NCBI GenBank assembly: GCA_002364325.1
Contig: DEXV01000003.1
Location: forward strand, 533,314 to 597,070
DNA length: 63,757 nt
Direction of reading: 5' to 3'
From: Gillisia sp. UBA3175
GTDB lineage: Bacteria; Bacteroidota; Bacteroidia; Flavobacteriales; Flavobacteriaceae
Below are positions 35,323 to 43,750 of the stretch, piece after piece. The translations under genes and the position numbers were made by a program. The notes beneath the pieces were generated by a model. That model was not told the DNA's origin. It ran no database searches and was given only the letters and a program-made list of their open reading frames with translations. The first letter of the stretch is position 1. Each line of letters opens with the position of its first letter.

Positions 35323-36138
35323 TTAAACGGCAACATTGTATTCTCTTAAAGCATCATTTAATGAGGTCTTTTTATTGGTGCTCTCTTTTCTCTGGCCAAT
35401 TATCAATGCACACGGAACTTGAAACTCGCCTGCAGGAAATTTTTTGGTATAGCTTCCAGGGATCACAACAGATCTTGAAGGGATATATCCTTTATACTCC
35501 TTAGGCTCTGGACCTGTAACATCTATTATTTTTGTTGATCCAGTAAGAACTACATTAGCACCTAGAACGGCTTCTTTTTCAACTCTTATGCCTTCTACCA
35601 CGATACAACGCGAGCCAATAAATGCATTATCTTCTATTATAACTGGAGCAGCTTGCAAAGGCTCTAAAACACCGCCAATACCAACACCGCCACTTAAATG
35701 CACATTTTTACCTATCTGGGCACAACTTCCAACCGTTGCCCAAGTATCTACCATAGTTCCTTCGTCTACATAGGCTCCAATATTCACATAACTTGGCATT
35801 AATATCACGCCACTGGAAATATAAGCACCATATCTGGCTACGGCATTTGGCACTACGCGAATTCCTTTTTCTTTATAACCTCTCTTAAGAGGCATCTTAT
35901 CATGATATTCAAAAATACCAGCTTCTAAAGTTTCCATTTTCTGAATAGGAAAATAAAGAACTACCGCTTTCTTAACCCATTCATTCACTTGCCATCCATC
36001 TGCAGTAGGTTCTGCAACCCTTAATGTTCCTTCATCTAGCAGGTTGATCACTTTTCTTATAGCTTCTATAGTAGCTTCTTCTTTCAATAAGTCTCGGTTA
36101 TCCCAAGCTTTTGATATTTGATTTTCTAATGATTGCAT
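35323..36138 (-). CDS. dapD: Tetrahydrodipicolinate N-succinyltransferase
   Basis: A 271-residue enzyme of lysine and meso-diaminopimelate synthesis; it moves succinyl from succinyl-CoA to tetrahydropyridine-2,6-dicarboxylate. A helical N-terminal domain (1-100) precedes a left-handed beta-helix of hexapeptide repeats (GVILMPSYVNIGAYVDEGTMVDTWATVGSCAQIGKNVHLSG), and the C-terminus has the CoA-site segment IPSRSVVIPGSYTKKFPAGEF. Length is normal. It has its own -7 box at 36156 and diverges from ruvX. It lies upstream of the glycosyltransferase genes and may drive them. Confidence 0.96.
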   Translation of the reverse strand: MQSLENQISKAWDNRDLLKEEATIEAIRKVINLLDEGTLRVAEPTADGWQVNEWVKKAVVLYFPIQKMETLEAGIFEYHDKMPLKRGYKEKGIRVVPNAVARYGAYISSGVILMPSYVNIGAYVDEGTMVDTWATVGSCAQIGKNVHLSGGVGIGGVLEPLQAAPVIIEDNAFIGSRCIVVEGIRVEKEAVLGANVVLTGSTKIIDVTGPEPKEYKGYIPSRSVVIPGSYTKKFPAGEFQVPCALIIGQRKESTNKKTSLNDALREYNVAV

Positions 36139-36155
36139 TGTAAATTATTTTTAGC

Positions 36156-36163
36156 AAATATAA
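36156..36163 (-). promoter_or_regulatory. -7 box of dapD
   Basis: The minus strand reads TATATTTG, a match to TAnnTTTG, 17 bases before the dapD ATG. The opposite-strand ruvX promoter begins 17 bases away, so the two divergent promoters are closely packed. Confidence 0.5.
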
Positions 36164-36179
36164 CTGCTTCAATGCAATT

Positions 36180-36212
36180 TTTGGATGCATAGGGATATAA
36201 ACCTTACCTTTG
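36180..36212 (+). promoter_or_regulatory. Promoter of the ruvX-def unit
   Basis: TTTG at 36180-36183 and TACCTTTG at 36205-36212 are separated by 21 bases, fitting the full Bacteroidota -33/-7 pattern. It is the best promoter in the window and leaves a leader of about 7 bases before the ATG at 36226. Confidence 0.7.
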
Positions 36213-36225
36213 CCTAAAATTAACT

Positions 36226-36633
36226 ATGGCAAGAATTTTAGCCTTGGATTATGGTGCTAAACGTACCGGTATTGCGGTAACAGATGAGATGCAAATTATT
36301 GCTTCTGGTCTTACTACAGTAGAAACCAGGGAACTTTTGAAGTTTTTAGAAGCGTATTTTAGCTCAGAAAATGTGGAACTTGTGCTTGTAGGGGAACCAA
36401 AGCAAATGGACAATACAGCTTCTCAAAGCGAAGTGGCAATTTCAGAATTCTTAAAAAAGTTCAGTTTAAAATTTCCATTGATGCAGTTAAAGAGAGTGGA
36501 TGAAAGATTTACCTCTAAAATGGCAGTTAAAACGATGCTCGATAGTGGTTTGAAAAAGAAAAAAAGACAAAATAAGGCCTTGGTAGATGAGATAAGTGCC
36601 ACTATAATTCTACAATCCTATTTGTATTCTTAA
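36226..36633 (+). CDS. ruvX: RuvX/YqgF Holliday-junction resolvase family protein
   Basis: A 135-residue RNase H-fold nuclease. The conserved acidic residues are visible in ILALDYGAKRTGIAVTDE, VLVGEPKQMDN, RVDERFTS and VDEISATIIL. The family (YqgF) is essential in many bacteria and is linked to pre-16S rRNA 5-prime end processing and to Holliday-junction resolution. The gene is the first of a plus-strand unit with def, 28 bases before it, driven by the promoter at 36180. The short leader and A-rich context before ATG fit Bacteroidota starts. Confidence 0.94.
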   Translation: MARILALDYGAKRTGIAVTDEMQIIASGLTTVETRELLKFLEAYFSSENVELVLVGEPKQMDNTASQSEVAISEFLKKFSLKFPLMQLKRVDERFTSKMAVKTMLDSGLKKKKRQNKALVDEISATIILQSYLYS

Positions 36634-36661
36634 AAATTAAACATTCAATATTTATTTTAAA

Positions 36662-37252
36662 ATGATTTTACCCATTGTAGCCTACGGAGATCCGGTATTA
36701 AGAAAAAAAGGGAAAGAGATCCCTCAAGATTACCCAAAGCTTAAAGAGCTTATTGAAGATATGTGGGTGACCATGTACGAGGCTTTTGGTGTAGGATTGG
36801 CAGCACCTCAAATTGGCCGTTCCATTAGACTATTTATTGTTGATGCCGAACCTTTTGCAGATGACGAAAATCTAAGTGAAGAGGAGAAGGCACAATTAAC
36901 TGCAATGAAAAAGGTTTTTATTAACCCGAAGATCGTTGCAGAAGAAGGAGAAGAGTGGGCATTTAATGAAGGTTGTTTAAGTATTCCCGAAGTTAGGGAA
37001 GATGTGTTTAGAAAGCCACAGATCACCATTGAATATTATGATGAGAATTTCGAGTTTCATACGGAAACGTTTAACGGGATTGGAGCAAGAGTAATACAAC
37101 ATGAATATGATCATATAGAAGGAATCTTATTTACAGATAAGTTATCTAGCCTTAAAAAAAGATTAATAAAAGGGAAATTAAGCAACATCTCTAAAGGAAA
37201 AGTGCAGGCCGATTACAGGATGCGTTATCCATTAATGAAAAAAGGACGTTAA
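36662..37252 (+). CDS. def: Peptide deformylase
   Basis: A 196-residue metalloenzyme that removes the N-formyl group from new proteins. The three active-site motifs are present: GVGLAAPQIG (residues about 42-51), EGCLSIP (with the metal-ligand Cys) and QHEYDHIEG (HExxH). An insertion between motifs (EPFADDENLSEEEKAQL) is typical of Bacteroidota forms. It follows ruvX by 28 bases and is followed by DUF5606 at 60 bases. No separate promoter is clear. Confidence 0.97.
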   Translation: MILPIVAYGDPVLRKKGKEIPQDYPKLKELIEDMWVTMYEAFGVGLAAPQIGRSIRLFIVDAEPFADDENLSEEEKAQLTAMKKVFINPKIVAEEGEEWAFNEGCLSIPEVREDVFRKPQITIEYYDENFEFHTETFNGIGARVIQHEYDHIEGILFTDKLSSLKKRLIKGKLSNISKGKVQADYRMRYPLMKKGR

Positions 37253-37312
37253 TCCTTTTGATATTAAACACAGAGATATGATATTTGTTAGCCAAAAATT
37301 TACAACACTAAT

Positions 37313-37732
37313 ATGGGTTTAGAAAAAATTTTATCAATTACCGGTAAGCCGGGATTATATGAGTTATCTGCACAAACAAGAGGAGGATTTATTGCAAAAT
37401 CAATAATAGATCAAAAAAAGATTGCTGTAAACGTGCGACATAACGTAAGCTTATTAAGTGAAATAGCAATTTATACTTATACTGAAGAAGTTCCATTAGG
37501 AACCATCTTTCAGAAGATGTTTGAAAAAGAAGATGGAAAAGAAGCAATTAGCGCTAAAGCCAATAAAAAGGAATTAGAAGCTTATTTTGCAGAGATCTTA
37601 CCAGATTATGATGTAGAAAGAGTATACCAGAGTGATATCAAGAAAATTGTTCAATGGTACAATTTATTGATCAATAATGGTTTTACCGAATTTGCAGTCG
37701 AAACAAAAGAAAATAAGGACGAAGAAGAGTAA
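37313..37732 (+). CDS. DUF5606 domain-containing protein
   Basis: A 139-residue cytosolic protein of a Bacteroidota-specific family. The N-terminal half (LEKILSITGKPGLYELSAQTRGGFIAKSI) forms a small beta-barrel-like domain and recurs in relatives; the C-terminal half (IKKIVQWYNLLINNGFTEF) looks helical. No catalytic motif is visible and the function is unknown. It lies between def and mazG, and its gene ends in a strong terminator at 37758. A near-match -7 box (GATATTTG) lies upstream. Confidence 0.88.
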   Translation: MGLEKILSITGKPGLYELSAQTRGGFIAKSIIDQKKIAVNVRHNVSLLSEIAIYTYTEEVPLGTIFQKMFEKEDGKEAISAKANKKELEAYFAEILPDYDVERVYQSDIKKIVQWYNLLINNGFTEFAVETKENKDEEE

Positions 37733-37757
37733 ACTTCCTTCTATTAAAAAAAAATTG

Positions 37758-37791
37758 AAAAGCAGTTCTAATAATTTTAGGACTGCTTTTT
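37758..37791 (+). terminator. Terminator after the DUF5606 gene
   Basis: AAAAGCAGTTCTAA (37758-37771) pairs with TTAGGACTGCTTTT (about 37777-37790; one G-T pair), followed by T. It separates DUF5606 from mazG, so mazG should have its own promoter. Confidence 0.85.
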
Positions 37792-37862
37792 CCATTTAAA
37801 ATTCTATGGAAATTGAAGCTAGAAAATTAGAGACAATTGTATTTTTACAAAAAGCATAAAAA

Positions 37863-38636
37863 ATGAATAATCGAAAAGACCAGCTTTTAGCATTCGACAG
37901 ACTTCTAACCATTATGGATGAATTGCGGGAGCAATGCCCTTGGGATAAAAAGCAAACAATGGAATCTTTACGTCATCTAACCATTGAAGAGGTTTACGAG
38001 TTAGGTGATGCTATTTTAGATAATGATCCCGAAGAAATAAAAAAGGAATTAGGAGATATTTTGCTACATATCGTGTTCTATGCAAAAATTGGAAGCGAGA
38101 AGGATAATTTTGATATAGCCGATGTTACCAATAGCATCTGTGAGAAGTTAATAGATAGGCATCCTCATATCTATGGTGATGTAAAAGTGGCTAATGAAGA
38201 AGAAGTAAAGCAGAACTGGGAAAAACTGAAATTAAAAGAAGGCAAAAAGAGTGTTTTAGAAGGCGTTCCGGCCTCATTACCATCATTAGTGAAGGCTAGT
38301 AGGATTCAAGAGAAGGTGGCTGGTGTAGGATTCGATTGGGAAGAACCACAACAAGTTTTTGAAAAGCTAAAGGAAGAACTGGAGGAATTGCAACATGAAG
38401 TAGCCGTTCAGGATACGGACAAAATGGAAGCCGAATTTGGGGATGTGTTGTTCTCTATGATCAACTATGCTAGATTCTTAAATATAAATCCGGAAAATGC
38501 CTTAGAGCGTACCAATAAAAAATTCATTAAACGCTTTCAATATTTAGAAGGAAAAGCCCAGGAACGAAATACTCCTTTACGAGATATGAGTCTGGCTGAA
38601 ATGGATGTTTTCTGGGAAGAAGCAAAGTTGCTATAA
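37863..38636 (+). CDS. mazG: Nucleoside triphosphate pyrophosphohydrolase MazG
   Basis: A 257-residue enzyme that hydrolyses NTPs or dNTPs to NMPs, limiting abnormal nucleotides and, in some species, ppGpp levels. Two MazG domains are visible: the first with LREQCPWDKKQTMESLRHLTIEEVYEL and KKELGDILLHIVFY, the second with EELEELQHEV and EAEFGDVLFSMINYARF; both hold the E-x-x-E...E-x-x-D metal residues. Length and layout match the full-length MazG. It is preceded by a terminator and a near-match -7 box (TATTTTTA) and followed by a dispersed repeat and a terminator. Confidence 0.95.
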   Translation: MNNRKDQLLAFDRLLTIMDELREQCPWDKKQTMESLRHLTIEEVYELGDAILDNDPEEIKKELGDILLHIVFYAKIGSEKDNFDIADVTNSICEKLIDRHPHIYGDVKVANEEEVKQNWEKLKLKEGKKSVLEGVPASLPSLVKASRIQEKVAGVGFDWEEPQQVFEKLKEELEELQHEVAVQDTDKMEAEFGDVLFSMINYARFLNINPENALERTNKKFIKRFQYLEGKAQERNTPLRDMSLAEMDVFWEEAKLL

Positions 38637-38646
38637 TCTTAAAAAA

Positions 38647-38741
38647 TTAATCCCTCAATGAGGATTTAATTTCCCGAGGCTTGATTCGAATTTTTTAAAG
38701 GACTTTTCAATTTATACCTCTTAGGCTTGCCTCGAGGTTCT
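38647..38741. repeat. Dispersed intergenic repeat, copy B
   Basis: This 95-base element aligns over its whole length with 8241-8334. In this copy the inverted blocks are clearer: CCCGAGGC near 38673 faces GCCTCGAGG near 38729. It lies between the mazG stop and the terminator at 38751. Confidence 0.7.
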
Positions 38742-38750
38742 AAAATTAAA

Positions 38751-38782
38751 AAGGCGAAGTTATTAGACTTCGCCTTCTTTTT
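38751..38782. terminator. Bidirectional terminator between mazG and DUF349
   Basis: AAGGCGAAGT (38751-38760) pairs perfectly with ACTTCGCCTT (38767-38776), loop TATTAG. The plus strand continues CTTTTTT and the minus strand TTTTAATTTT, so it can end transcripts from both convergent genes. Confidence 0.9.
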
Positions 38783-38801
38783 TAAAGAATTTTCAACCTT
38801 T

Positions 38802-40928
38802 TTAGTAAAGGGATTTCACTTTTTGTAATTTCTCTTTCCAGATCTCTAACTGCTCCTTATGATCTGCAATATTTTTATGAACCTCCTTAACCAATGGATT
38901 ATCATCGTCTACATTAGAAAAGAATTGTAAGTTGTTCTCTAGTTGTCTAATATCGGCTTTTGTTTCTTCTACTTTCTTACTTAGGAAGTAGTGCTCATTT
39001 CGCAATTTCTTATCGTCATCTGCATCATTTATTGCCTGAATCTTATTTTCATACTTCATCATTTCTGCTTTGGTATGATCTACATCTAATTTGGAGAATA
39101 ATTGATCCAAGAGTTTATTGAATTTTCCTTCAATAAAGCGTTTGTTAAAAGGCACTTTCCCAATTTGTTTCCACTCTTCTATAGCCGATTTAATTTTTGG
39201 AAGATCTGTTTTCTTATCACCTTCCAATTCTAAGTTTTTAAGAGAGTCCAACAGTTCTTTTTTCTGATCAAAAGCTTTCGTCTCTTCATCACTCTCTTCA
39301 TTATTCGCCTTGTGCATCCTATCAAAATAATGATTACATGCAGCCTTGAATTGCTTCCAAACTTTGTCACTGTCTTTTCTAGGAACATGCCCTACCTTTT
39401 TCCAGTCGTTCTGGATCTTCTTCATTAAAGGAGTGGTGGCCTTAAAATCTTCATTCTCCTTATTATCATCTGCAATTTTTATAAGCTCTTTCTTTTTCTC
39501 AAGATTCTCGTATTGCTCCTTTTTTAAAGTTTTGTAATAGGCATTTTTGTTTCGGTTAAATTGTCTAACCGATTGTTTAAAGGCGCTCCAAGTTTCCTCA
39601 TTCTTATCTCTAGGAACTTTTCCTGCTTCAAAAAAGGATTGTCTTAAAGCTTCTATTTCCTTGATCTTATTCTGCCATTGCCCGTGAGATTTATGTTCAC
39701 CATCGGCAATAAGCTTTAATTTTTCTATGATCTCTTGTTTAACTTCTAGATTTTTCTCGAAAGATTTTTCCAGATCATCATAATAAGATTGTCTAAGATC
39801 ATGGATCTTCTTGGTCGCTGCACTAAAACGATCCCAGATATCCTCTCTAAATTCCCTCGCAACAGGACCTAATTCTTCTTTCCACATTTTATGAAGCATC
39901 TGAAGCTCTCTAAATGCACGGCTAGAATCTGTCTCTAAGGTTAGTTCCTCTGCGCGATCTATAATCTTTAATTTTTGTTCTAAGTTGTGTTTGAAATCTA
40001 GATCTCTAAAATCCCGATTTAGGTGTAAGAAATCGTAAAAATTCTCTACATGATGATGATAGGTGTTCCAAACAGTGTTGTATTTATCTCGGGGTATTGG
40101 GCCTGCCGTACGCCACTTGTCCTGTAATTCCTTAAAATGTTTGTAAGTGGTATTTATGTTTTCCTCAATTCCCAATAATCCTTTTAACTCTTCAATTATC
40201 TCAAGTCTGCGATCTAGGTTTTTATTTAGATCCTGCTTTAACTGCTTATAATAATTGTTTCGTTTTTCCTTATAATCGAAATAGATAGAATTGAAATCTT
40301 TTTTGATAGGAGTGGAATAATGAAAATCTATAATATTTCCTCCATCAGCAAGAAACTCTTCTTTTTTCTCTTCTAATTCTTCATCGAATTTAGCATTGAA
40401 TTCAGCCTTTATTTCTTCCACATGTTCTTTGATGGCTTGAACTTTTTCCGATTTTACCAATCTGTCCAATTCTGCAACCAAAGCTTCTTTGGTCATGGCA
40501 TGAAAATCCTTTTTTTCTATTCCATGACGTTCTGTAACTGTTTCATCCTCGCTATCTTCTGCTACCGAATCTTCAAATTCGGCTTCAACAGTCTTTTTTT
40601 TCTTAGAAACAGGTGCTACATCTTTATCTTCATCATCATCCGCATCATCTTCATCATGATTTTTGCTTAACTCATGTTCTTTTTCTTCAAGTTCAGAAGA
40701 TTTTGCCGGAGTTTCACTTTCATCCACCATGGCATGTTCTAATTCATATTTTTCCTTTTCTGGAGTGGGTTCTTCTGAATCAGAAAATGAACTTTTATCC
40801 GTTTCTTCATCATTTTTCTCCTTGGTTTCCTTCTTAGTAGCTTCCTCGTTAGAAACACTTACCTCAGAGGTATCAGGTTTAGATTGGGGGAGATCATTCT
40901 GCATTTTTTCATTTTCTTCTAGAGACAT
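38802..40928 (-). CDS. DUF349 repeat protein with acidic N-terminus
   Basis: A 708-residue cytosolic protein. The first about 135 residues are low-complexity and acidic (Glu, Asp, Ser, Lys-rich). The remainder is a chain of helical DUF349 repeats, each about 70 residues, recognisable by W-x-x-x-G-x-x-P-R-(D/E)... as in DKWRTAGPIPRDKYNTVW, EAGKVPRDKNEETW, DWKKVGHVPRKDSDKVW and QIGKVPFNKRFIEGKF. Function in Bacteroidota is unknown. I chose ATG 40928, as the upstream in-frame start at 40937 is TTG. It is preceded by a hairpin at 40983. Confidence 0.88.
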   Translation of the reverse strand: MSLEENEKMQNDLPQSKPDTSEVSVSNEEATKKETKEKNDEETDKSSFSDSEEPTPEKEKYELEHAMVDESETPAKSSELEEKEHELSKNHDEDDADDDEDKDVAPVSKKKKTVEAEFEDSVAEDSEDETVTERHGIEKKDFHAMTKEALVAELDRLVKSEKVQAIKEHVEEIKAEFNAKFDEELEEKKEEFLADGGNIIDFHYSTPIKKDFNSIYFDYKEKRNNYYKQLKQDLNKNLDRRLEIIEELKGLLGIEENINTTYKHFKELQDKWRTAGPIPRDKYNTVWNTYHHHVENFYDFLHLNRDFRDLDFKHNLEQKLKIIDRAEELTLETDSSRAFRELQMLHKMWKEELGPVAREFREDIWDRFSAATKKIHDLRQSYYDDLEKSFEKNLEVKQEIIEKLKLIADGEHKSHGQWQNKIKEIEALRQSFFEAGKVPRDKNEETWSAFKQSVRQFNRNKNAYYKTLKKEQYENLEKKKELIKIADDNKENEDFKATTPLMKKIQNDWKKVGHVPRKDSDKVWKQFKAACNHYFDRMHKANNEESDEETKAFDQKKELLDSLKNLELEGDKKTDLPKIKSAIEEWKQIGKVPFNKRFIEGKFNKLLDQLFSKLDVDHTKAEMMKYENKIQAINDADDDKKLRNEHYFLSKKVEETKADIRQLENNLQFFSNVDDDNPLVKEVHKNIADHKEQLEIWKEKLQKVKSLY

Positions 40929-40982
40929 ATCTTTCAATGTTAAGGTTCGTCAAAATATTTAAAGCTGAAAGATAACAACTAG

Positions 40983-41006
40983 CATAAAACCGAACAAGGT
41001 TTTATG
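40983..41006 (-). terminator. Hairpin between aroE and DUF349 (possible terminator)
   Basis: CATAAAACC (40983-40991) pairs perfectly with GGTTTTATG (40998-41006), loop GAACAA. It lies 35 bases past the aroE stop in the direction of transcription. The following minus-strand bases (CTAGTTGTTATC) form only a poor T-tract, so it may be a weak terminator or a hairpin in the leader of the DUF349 gene. Confidence 0.4.
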
Positions 41007-41040
41007 TCATTTTGTGGTATAAGAAGGGGAAGAGCTTAAG

Positions 41041-41772
41041 TTAATTATTCCAAATTTCCCAGGCTTTTTCTGCCTGAAGCTCTAACATATGCAAACCATT
41101 TGTAATTTCAGCACCTTGTACTAACGCCAATTTAAGAAGTTTTGTATGTGGCGGATTATAAATAAGATCGAAAACAAGGTGTTTTTTATTGAAAAATTGG
41201 GTTGGAATAGAAGGAAATTCTTCAATATTTGGAAATGTACCCAGTGGTGTGCAATTGATTATAAGTAGATTATCTTGGAGAATTTCTTTGTTAATTTCAG
41301 CATATATAAGATTATTCTTATGTTTCCTTCTGGATACGTAGGTGTAATCTATGCCAAGTTCTTTTAAAGCAAAGGCAATAGCTTTAGAGGCGCCGCCAGT
41401 TCCAAGAATAAGGGCCTTTTTATGATTAGGCTTTAAGTGAATTTTTAAAGCTTCAGAAAAACCAAAGAAATCGGTATTAAAACCGATCAGTTTTCCTGAA
41501 TCTGTGATCTTTATAGTATTTACAGCTCCAATTTTCTTTGCGATTTCATCTATTTCGTCCAGAAATGCCATAATTGTTTCCTTATACGGTATAGTAACAT
41601 TAAGTCCAGATAGGGAAGGATTTTGCTTAAGGATATCTGGGAAATCTGAAACGGATTGAATATCAAAATTTTTATAGATCGCGTCTATATTTTCACTCTC
41701 AAACTTCTTATTAAAAAAGTTTCTAGAGAAAGAATACTCGATGTTTTTTCCTAGGAGTCCAAATGTTTTCAT
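41041..41772 (-). CDS. aroE: Shikimate dehydrogenase
   Basis: A 243-residue NADPH-dependent enzyme reducing 3-dehydroshikimate to shikimate in aromatic amino acid and folate precursor synthesis. The substrate site is in IEYSFSRNFFN and GLNVTIPYKE, with the catalytic Lys in the latter; GAVNTI follows. The cofactor loop is LGTGGASKAIAFAL and INCTPLG is conserved. The protein is slightly short (most are about 270), but all motifs are present, as in other Bacteroidota. It overlaps the DUF368 gene stop by four bases, so it is translationally coupled to that pair. Confidence 0.95.
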   Translation of the reverse strand: MKTFGLLGKNIEYSFSRNFFNKKFESENIDAIYKNFDIQSVSDFPDILKQNPSLSGLNVTIPYKETIMAFLDEIDEIAKKIGAVNTIKITDSGKLIGFNTDFFGFSEALKIHLKPNHKKALILGTGGASKAIAFALKELGIDYTYVSRRKHKNNLIYAEINKEILQDNLLIINCTPLGTFPNIEEFPSIPTQFFNKKHLVFDLIYNPPHTKLLKLALVQGAEITNGLHMLELQAEKAWEIWNN

Positions 41773-42785
41773 TCCTTGCTACTCCTATTTTCGCACCAAC
41801 CAATTCCTAGCACTATTAATACACCAATAAAAATATAAAATATAGCCAACCAAGTTTCTGCTGAATTAAATACAGGAAGAAATCTATCATAATTATCTAA
41901 TATTTTATTACCGTGCATATCCAATCTAAATTCACCTTCAGCATTCAATTTGTAGATCTTTTCTTTCCATGGCCACACAACTCCTAAAGAGCCGGCAATA
42001 AAACCAATAATAACAGCATAGGTTTCTTTTTTATACCTTTTTAGAACATATCCTAGCAAATGAGATAACGAGACCAAACCAGCTAAAGAACCAAGAGAAA
42101 ATACTACTAGTACTTGTAATAATCGTATCCTTTCCGAATTATCTATAAATGAAAAATCCATCATAAATACATCCTTAATGGTATCGTATAAGGCATTTAC
42201 AGACTCAACAAGAAGAAGTACATAATTCCCAAAGAGTATTAAAATGAAAGAGCCGGAAAGTCCTGGCAGGGTCATTCCAGAAACTCCTATAATTCCACAA
42301 ATAAATACAAACCAAAGATTATCATTTTCTCTGGCAGGTTCTAAAAAACTAATTGCGATCCCGGCAACTACTCCCATCATCATGAAGGTAATACTGCGCT
42401 TGGACCAGTTCTTAAAATCTTTGCTTATGTAGTAAATGGAGCCTATGATCATTCCGAAAAAACTAGACCACACATAGAGTTCATAATGAACAATTAGATA
42501 ATCTAATAATTGGGAGACACTAAAATAGCTTATCACCATTCCAAGGATCAAGAGCCCTAAGAACTTTCCATTAATATAGGTAAAGAGACTTCTAAACCTT
42601 CCACTAATAAACAGTTTAAAAGCTTTTAAATTTATTTTTTGAAGGGAGTATATAAATTCTTCGTAGAATCCTGCAACGAATGCTACCACGCCACCAGAAA
42701 CGCCAGGAACCTTATTAGCGGCTCCCATTGCCAAACCTTTAAGTACTAAAAATACTTTATCACTAAAGGTTCGAGTTTGTTGCAT
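41769..42785 (-). CDS. DUF368 (PopT-like) membrane protein, copy 2
   Basis: A 338-residue polytopic membrane protein. The family shows an internal duplication, each half with a re-entrant P-G-x-S-G motif: here NKVPGVSGGVVAF near residue 25 and LPGLSGSFILILFG near 170. DUF368 proteins were recently reported as undecaprenyl-phosphate translocases (PopT), which recycle the lipid carrier across the inner membrane for wall and LPS polymers. The start overlaps the previous DUF368 gene by 23 bases and the stop overlaps aroE by four. The two copies are paralogues in tandem. Whether both work on the same carrier is unknown. Confidence 0.9.
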   Translation of the reverse strand: MQQTRTFSDKVFLVLKGLAMGAANKVPGVSGGVVAFVAGFYEEFIYSLQKINLKAFKLFISGRFRSLFTYINGKFLGLLILGMVISYFSVSQLLDYLIVHYELYVWSSFFGMIIGSIYYISKDFKNWSKRSITFMMMGVVAGIAISFLEPARENDNLWFVFICGIIGVSGMTLPGLSGSFILILFGNYVLLLVESVNALYDTIKDVFMMDFSFIDNSERIRLLQVLVVFSLGSLAGLVSLSHLLGYVLKRYKKETYAVIIGFIAGSLGVVWPWKEKIYKLNAEGEFRLDMHGNKILDNYDRFLPVFNSAETWLAIFYIFIGVLIVLGIGWCENRSSKE

Positions 42786-43716
42786 TTTCTGAAATAGGTT
42801 TTTGTGTGGCTACGCGCTCTAAGATAAGAATTAAAGTAAATCCAGCAAGAATTAAAACTATTGCTGAAAACACATGGGGGTTGCCATCAAAATTACCGGG
42901 CCAAACAGAAGCCTCACGTAAAACGATGGTCTTGTCACCAACCTGCTCAGACTCTAAAACCTCTTTCCAAGGCCAGATCTTATTTAGGGATCCTGCAATG
43001 AATCCCGTTAAAACAGCAAGGGTTATACTGCTGTAATTATCGAATAACCATTTAAGTAATCTTGAAAAGGAAAGAAGTCCAACAATAGCTCCAAGAGCGA
43101 CAACACCTAATGTTTTAAGATCAAAATCATGTGCGGCTTCTGTAACTGTTTTATAGGCTCCTAACAATACAAGAATAAAAGCTCCGGAAATTCCAGGAAG
43201 TATCATCGCACAAACAGCAATAGACCCTGCTAGAAAAAGAAACCAAAGATCTGTATTTGCTCCCATAGGTGGAAGAGTTACTATATAAACGGCAACCGCA
43301 GCACCGATAATTAAAGCGAGTACAATCTTGAAGTCCCATTTTGGAATTTGCTTGGCTACAAACCAGATGCTAGCTAAAATTAAACCAAAGAAAAAGGACC
43401 AAATTAAAATAGGATGTGTCTCCAAAAGATAATTTGTGAGACGCATTAATGAAAAAATACTTATAAGAATTCCGGTAAGTAATGCTATAACAAAAGAACC
43501 GTTTGCCTCTCTCCACATTGCCTTAAATCCTTGTTCCTTCCAGATGGTAAAGAGATCTAGATTTATACCACTAATGGTAGCGATAAGTTCCTGATAAATT
43601 CCAGTAATAAAAGCAATAGTTCCTCCAGAAACACCTGGTACTACATCTGCAGCACCCATTGCCATTCCCTTAAGCGTAATTGTAAGGTAATCCTTAAAAC
43701 TTCTTTGCATTTTCAA
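42763..43716 (-). CDS. DUF368 (PopT-like) membrane protein, copy 1
   Basis: A 317-residue membrane protein, paralogous to the next gene. The motifs are VVPGVSGGTIAFITG near residue 25 and ILPGISGAFILVLLG near residue 175, each ahead of a conserved helix. About eight hydrophobic segments are predicted. By family knowledge it should carry undecaprenyl phosphate back to the cytosolic face; many genomes have one such gene and this has two side by side. It leads the aroE-containing unit; no clear -7 box precedes the ATG (CAAATATT on the plus strand is a near match). Confidence 0.9.
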   Translation of the reverse strand: MKMQRSFKDYLTITLKGMAMGAADVVPGVSGGTIAFITGIYQELIATISGINLDLFTIWKEQGFKAMWREANGSFVIALLTGILISIFSLMRLTNYLLETHPILIWSFFFGLILASIWFVAKQIPKWDFKIVLALIIGAAVAVYIVTLPPMGANTDLWFLFLAGSIAVCAMILPGISGAFILVLLGAYKTVTEAAHDFDLKTLGVVALGAIVGLLSFSRLLKWLFDNYSSITLAVLTGFIAGSLNKIWPWKEVLESEQVGDKTIVLREASVWPGNFDGNPHVFSAIVLILAGFTLILILERVATQKPISENATNSNL

Positions 43717-43750
43717 ATATTAAAAATTCCTTCCAAAAGTAGCTAAAATA

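Noticed and set aside
40613..40837. His/Phe-rich open frame on the plus strand
   Set aside because: It is the complement of the acidic Asp/Glu-rich region of the DUF349 protein.
41041..41772. Truncated shikimate dehydrogenase because of short length
   Set aside because: All substrate and cofactor motifs are present and the start and stop overlap neighbours as in an intact operon.
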